From Flavobacterium sp. (GTDB taxonomy: Bacteria > Bacteroidota > Bacteroidia > Flavobacteriales > Flavobacteriaceae): DNA of 36,408 nt. Positions 32,831-36,408 of the stretch are shown here, in pieces. A program made the translations under genes and the position numbers. Where the stretch lies: positions 36,167 through 72,574 of the forward strand of contig NZ_DQDX01000078.1 of NCBI RefSeq assembly GCF_003525665.1. Direction: 5' to 3'. The notes below the pieces were generated by a model, which worked only from the letters and a program-made list of their open reading frames with translations, ran no database searches and had not been told where the DNA came from. Positions within the stretch are counted from its first letter, which is position 1; each line of letters starts with the position of its first letter.

Positions 32831-33433
32831 ATGCAATTTAATCCTAACGAATTAGAGCATACTGCCGTATACAAACTACTCACAGGTTCGGTAATTCCAA
32901 GACCAATTGGCTGGATTTCTACTGTTGATGCAAACGGAATTAACAACCTAGCTCCTTTCTCCTATTTTAACGCTGTTGGTGAAGATCCGCCACATATGAT
33001 GTTTTCTACAACTCGCGGAAACAATACCAATAAAGACACTTTAAACAATGTTTTAGCAAATGGACAATTTGTTGTAAACATGGTTACAGAAGAATTGGCA
33101 GAAAAAATGAATACTACAGCTCAAACTGTTCCTTCAGATGTTGATGAATTCCAATTGGCAGATGTTACTCCTATTCCATCAATGCTAATAAAACCAATGC
33201 GTGTAAAAGAAAGTTTAGTAACTTTTGAATGCGAAATGGTGCATCACTATTTTTTAGAAAATCACAAAAATGGTGGCGCATGTATTGTAATTGGTCGAAT
33301 AGTAATGATGCATTTTGACGACAGCATTTTGTTGGAAAATTACAAAATCAATTTAGAAACCTACAAACCCATAGCACGTTTAGCAGGATCAAACTATGCC
33401 AAATTAGGTGAATTATTTTCTATAAAAAGATAA
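32831..33433 (+). CDS. Flavin reductase family protein (FMN-binding split barrel)
   Basis: A 200-residue protein with a flavin-reductase-like fold. The start YKLLTGSVIPRPIGWISTVDANG and the following NLAPFSYFNAVGEDPPHMMFST are the FMN-binding marks of this family. It would bind FMN and may pass electrons from NAD(P)H to a flavoprotein partner. It lies 100 bp before the fused monooxygenase/reductase of the anthranilate pathway, in the same direction, so a shared role is likely. A role in supplying reduced flavin is inferred, since the fused enzyme relatives can use NADH themselves. Confidence 0.85.
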   Translation: MQFNPNELEHTAVYKLLTGSVIPRPIGWISTVDANGINNLAPFSYFNAVGEDPPHMMFSTTRGNNTNKDTLNNVLANGQFVVNMVTEELAEKMNTTAQTVPSDVDEFQLADVTPIPSMLIKPMRVKESLVTFECEMVHHYFLENHKNGGACIVIGRIVMMHFDDSILLENYKINLETYKPIARLAGSNYAKLGELFSIKR

Positions 33434-33455
33434 AATTCATGAATTAGAAAATTTC

Positions 33456-33481
33456 TCTAATTTCTCCAATCTGTGTTCAAA
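33456..33481. repeat. Dispersed repeat copy (second family)
   Basis: Reverse-complement match to 23101-23126 at 24 of 26 positions, with core AATCTGTGTTCAAA. It lies in the gap between the flavin reductase gene and the fused oxygenase gene. Confidence 0.5.
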
Positions 33482-33533
33482 AAAATAATAAAAATGTGTC
33501 TTAAATTAAGATACTGAAACAAGTTAAGCATAA

Positions 33534-35813
33534 ATGAAAATAGCAATAATTGGTGGTGGTCCAGGCGGACTATACTTCGCGATATTAACAAAAAAAGCAA
33601 TGCCTCATTGTCAAATCGATATTTACGAACGTAATAAATCGGATGACAGTTTTGGGTTTGGCGTAGTGTTTTCCGATGAAACTTTGGGCGAATTCCTAAA
33701 ACGCGACATGCAATCGTATGAATTAATCCGAAGCAAATTTGCCTATTGGGACGACATCATTATTGCTCGTGATGGAGAAACAGTAAACATTGCCGGAAAC
33801 GGTTTTTGTGGTTGTTCCCGAAAAACTTTACTACAATTATTACAACAACGTTGCACAGAAGAAGGCGTAAATCTGCATTTCGAACACAATGTAGACGATT
33901 TAAGCCAATTTGAAGATTCTGATATAATTATAGCTTCAGACGGAATTGGAAGCCAAATACGCACGCAATTCGCCTCAGAATTCGGAACCAAAATCGAATT
34001 AAAGAAAAACAGGTTTGTCTGGCTTGGTTCAACAAAACCACTTGACGCTTTCACCTACTTTTTTAGAAATACAGAACACGGATTAATCGTTGCACATTGC
34101 TACCAGTACGAAGCCGGAATGAGTACTTGGATTTTTGAATGCTCTGACGAAACTTGGCAAAAATTCAATTTTGAAGTCACCAACGAAGCCGATACAATAG
34201 CTAAAATTTCAGAAATTTTCAAGGAAGAATTAGATGGTCATCGTTTAATTTCAAATAAATCACATTGGCGTCAATTTCCACATGTAACAAATCAGAATTG
34301 GTTTCATAAAAACATCGTTTTACTTGGTGATGCCAAAGCTACCGCACATTATTCTATTGGTTCAGGGACAAAATTAGCGATGGATTCAGCCATTGGTTTA
34401 TTTGATGCTGTAATGGCAAATCCAACTGATGTTCAAGCTGCTTTTCAACAATATGATAGATCAAGAAGAAATACTGTCGAGATGATTCAGTATGCGGCTT
34501 TAGTTTCGTTAGATTGGTTCGAAAACATGAACCGTCACAACCAACATCCGTTTTACCAATTTGCTTTCGGATGCATGACACGTGCCAAAAAAGTAACTTA
34601 TGAAAATTTGCGATTACGCGATAAATCATTTACTGATAAAGTTTTAGAAGAATTCAACCAAAACCTACAACCTATTCCTGCTGCTTTCTCCGAATTCAAA
34701 CTTCGCGATTTAGAACTCCAAAACCGAATTGCAATGTCCTCAATGGGACAATATTCAGCCCAAAACGGATTGTTAAACGATTGGCATTTTCAACACTATA
34801 CCTCGAGAGCAATTGGCGGATTGGGATTGATTTTAACCGAAATGACAGCGGTTTCAGAAACTGGACGTATAACTTTAGGTTGTGCGGGAATTTATAATGA
34901 AAATCAACTAATTGAATGGAAAAAAATTAACGATTTCATTCACAAAAATACTCAAACTAAAATCGGAATTCAATTAGGTCATTCTGGTAGAAAAGGTGCC
35001 ACTAAAAAACCTTGGGAAGAGAATGATTTGGATGAAAAGTGGGAATTACTTTCGGCATCAGCAATTCCATTTAATGAAAAATTTGCCACACCAAAAGAAA
35101 TGACTTTAGCCGATATGGATGAAATCACTTCTCAATTTGTTCAAGCCACTATAAATTCAAATGAAGCAGGATTTGATTTGATCGAATTACAAGCGCATCA
35201 CGGATTCTTACTAGCTTCGTTCCTATCGCCATTAACCAATATCAGAACCGATGAGTTTGGGGGAAATATCGAAAACCGATTGAGATTTCCACTAAGAGTT
35301 TTCACAGAAGTGCGAAACGTTTTCCCAAAAGAAAAACCAATGTCAGTAAGAATCTCAGCAACCGATTGGGCAGAAAACGGAATTTCAGAAGAAGATGTAC
35401 TCACAATTGCAGGCGCTTTTAAAAATGCTGGAGCCGATATTATCAACGTTTCAACAGGAAATACAGTTTCCAATCAGAAACCACAAACTGGTAGAATGTA
35501 TCAAACGCCATTTTCTGATTTGGTTAGAATTACAGTTCATGTTCCAACAATTACAGCTGGTTATATTCAGGATATAGATCAAATAAACACCATAATTTTA
35601 AACGGTCGCGCCGATATTGTGGCATTGGGAAGACCATTATTGTTGGATCCGTACTTTGTTAGAAACGCTCAAGCTTATGAAAATTTTGAAGCAAATGATA
35701 TTCCAAATCAATACAAAATGGGAATTTCACATTTATATCCGCTAAAAACTTCCGAAAGAAAACAAACTGACGGAATGAAAAAAGCGTTGAAACCAAAAAG
35801 TAATAAGAAGTAA
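33534..35813 (+). CDS. Fused FAD monooxygenase / old yellow enzyme, 2-aminobenzoyl-CoA monooxygenase-reductase type
   Basis: A 759-residue two-domain flavoprotein. The N-terminal half (1 to about 375) is a class A monooxygenase: GGGPGGLYFA at residues 7-16 binds FAD, and LLGDAKATAHYSIGSGTKLA near residue 263 is the second FAD motif. The C-terminal half (from about 385) is an old yellow enzyme barrel: LRDLELQNRIAMSSMGQYSA, IQLGHSGRKG, and QAHHGFLLASFLSP with FGGNIENR. This fusion matches 2-aminobenzoyl-CoA monooxygenase/reductase and the related salicylyl-CoA 5-hydroxylase. Next to a probable 2-aminobenzoate-CoA ligase, the first role is favoured: it would hydroxylate and reduce the CoA-bound ring, leaving a non-aromatic product for beta-oxidation-like steps. 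Confidence 0.9.
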   Translation: MKIAIIGGGPGGLYFAILTKKAMPHCQIDIYERNKSDDSFGFGVVFSDETLGEFLKRDMQSYELIRSKFAYWDDIIIARDGETVNIAGNGFCGCSRKTLLQLLQQRCTEEGVNLHFEHNVDDLSQFEDSDIIIASDGIGSQIRTQFASEFGTKIELKKNRFVWLGSTKPLDAFTYFFRNTEHGLIVAHCYQYEAGMSTWIFECSDETWQKFNFEVTNEADTIAKISEIFKEELDGHRLISNKSHWRQFPHVTNQNWFHKNIVLLGDAKATAHYSIGSGTKLAMDSAIGLFDAVMANPTDVQAAFQQYDRSRRNTVEMIQYAALVSLDWFENMNRHNQHPFYQFAFGCMTRAKKVTYENLRLRDKSFTDKVLEEFNQNLQPIPAAFSEFKLRDLELQNRIAMSSMGQYSAQNGLLNDWHFQHYTSRAIGGLGLILTEMTAVSETGRITLGCAGIYNENQLIEWKKINDFIHKNTQTKIGIQLGHSGRKGATKKPWEENDLDEKWELLSASAIPFNEKFATPKEMTLADMDEITSQFVQATINSNEAGFDLIELQAHHGFLLASFLSPLTNIRTDEFGGNIENRLRFPLRVFTEVRNVFPKEKPMSVRISATDWAENGISEEDVLTIAGAFKNAGADIINVSTGNTVSNQKPQTGRMYQTPFSDLVRITVHVPTITAGYIQDIDQINTIILNGRADIVALGRPLLLDPYFVRNAQAYENFEANDIPNQYKMGISHLYPLKTSERKQTDGMKKALKPKSNKK

Positions 35814-35816
35814 TTT

Positions 35817-35849
35817 AACTCCGACAGAGTTTTGAACTCTGTCGGAGTT
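35817..35849. repeat. Perfect 13-bp hairpin between two catabolic genes
   Basis: AACTCCGACAGAG and CTCTGTCGGAGTT pair perfectly around the 7-nt loop TTTTGAA. It starts 4 bp after the oxygenase stop and is 16 bp before the next ATG. It lacks a following T tract, so it is more likely a mobile palindrome or mRNA-stability element than a strong terminator. Confidence 0.8.
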
Positions 35850-35865
35850 GTAATTAAAAATTCAA

Positions 35866-36408
35866 ATGAAACATTACGAAGACAATTTCGCCCACAATAG
35901 TTTACCTGAATTAGAATTTCTTCCAGAATATTCTTTTTTGGATTTACCGCAGTTTCAACATCCAGAAATGCTAAATTGTGTAAATAAACTATTGGACAAT
36001 CACATTAAAGAAGGTCGCGGAAACAACATTTGCATTCGAACTTTCACAGAAACTTGGACGTATCAAGATTTATACGAAAAAGCAAATCAGATTGCGCATG
36101 TTTTAATTGATGATTTAGGATTAAAATCGGGTAATCGTGTATTGATTCGTTCTGCTAATAATCCAATGATGGTTGCTTGTTGGTTTGCTGTTTTAAAAGC
36201 TGGTGGAATTGTAGTTGCAACAATGCCATTACTTCGTGCCAAAGAATTAACGACAATCATCGACTGTGCCGAAATTTCACATGCGTTTTGCGACAGCGAA
36301 TTGTCGGAAGAAATGAATCTAGTGAATTCTAATTTTCTAAAAAAAGTAAGCTTTTACAGAAATTCTCCCGAAAATTCGGGATTGGAAAATTTGATGCAAT
36401 CCAAACCT
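35866..36408 (+). CDS. 2-aminobenzoate-CoA ligase (probable), 5' part only
   Basis: The frame starts at the ATG at 35866 and is open to the window edge (181 residues of about 530-550 expected). The N-terminal part of an AMP-forming ligase is visible: LDNHIKEGRGNNICIRTFTE, TYQDLYEKANQIAHVLIDDL, then GNRVLIRSANNPMMVACWFA and LKAGGIVVATMPLLRAKEL. That text, especially the SANNPMMVACWFAVLKAGG segment, is characteristic of 2-aminobenzoate-CoA/benzoate-CoA ligases. It would activate anthranilate for the fused monooxygenase upstream. The adenylation motifs lie outside the window. A 22-bp dispersed palindrome lies in frame near the edge. Confidence 0.8.
   Translation, partial: MKHYEDNFAHNSLPELEFLPEYSFLDLPQFQHPEMLNCVNKLLDNHIKEGRGNNICIRTFTETWTYQDLYEKANQIAHVLIDDLGLKSGNRVLIRSANNPMMVACWFAVLKAGGIVVATMPLLRAKELTTIIDCAEISHAFCDSELSEEMNLVNSNFLKKVSFYRNSPENSGLENLMQSKP
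36363..36384. repeat. Short dispersed palindrome inside the ligase gene
   Basis: Arms TCCCGAA and TTCGGGA around AA at 36366-36381; 20 of 22 positions equal 19623-19644. Here it is coding and reads NSPENSGLE in the ligase. Confidence 0.5.

Overview
The window looks like chromosomal DNA of a Flavobacterium-like member of the Bacteroidetes (Flavobacteriaceae). The DNA is AT-rich. Several promoters carry the Bacteroidetes -7 element TAnnTTTG, Shine-Dalgarno sequences are weak, many signal peptides end in Ser-Gln, and several proteins belong to families common in this group. Genes up to about 27.0 kb are on the minus strand, and genes after that are on the plus strand. No rRNA, tRNA, CRISPR array or complete insertion sequence was seen.

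Left end (1-4633, minus): a compact operon that reads FAD oxidoreductase, methyltransferase, type III polyketide synthase, FabZ-like dehydratase and FabF-like ketosynthase (cut by the window edge). It probably makes a modified phenolic or pyrone lipid. Next (4698-11680) come two exported amidohydrolase-like proteins and an exported metzincin-type metalloprotease.

Centre (11.8-27.0 kb, minus): a short-chain carboxylate locus. It holds acetyl-CoA synthetase (acs), propionyl-CoA synthetase (prpE), an outer-membrane porin, an MHS-type transporter, two tiny membrane proteins, an SLC5-STAC histidine kinase of the CrbS/CbrA type, a receiver-only response regulator, and a small zinc-ribbon/HTH protein related to the IS1 InsA protein. 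A TetR-controlled MacAB-like efflux operon lies between prpE and acs.

The most interesting observation is a 21-bp box shared by the acs and prpE promoters. It matches at 19 of 21 positions and sits at exactly the same distance from the -7 element in both. A weaker copy overlaps the promoter of the InsA-like gene. My proposal is that sugar-transporter-like kinase, output-less receiver and transposase-derived DNA-binding protein form one regulatory circuit for acetate and propionate use. This is inference: the box and gene order are visible, the circuit is not proven.

Right side (27.2-32.6 kb, plus): a loose run of small accessory genes (membrane proteins, DUF6624, DUF3997, DUF4440, DUF4386, a 52-residue membrane peptide and a chemoreceptor-like sensor domain without signalling domain). 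It includes a 32-bp direct repeat in two gaps. The right end (32.8-36.4 kb) carries a flavin reductase-like protein, a fused monooxygenase/old-yellow-enzyme protein and the start of a 2-aminobenzoate-CoA ligase. This looks like aerobic anthranilate degradation through 2-aminobenzoyl-CoA.
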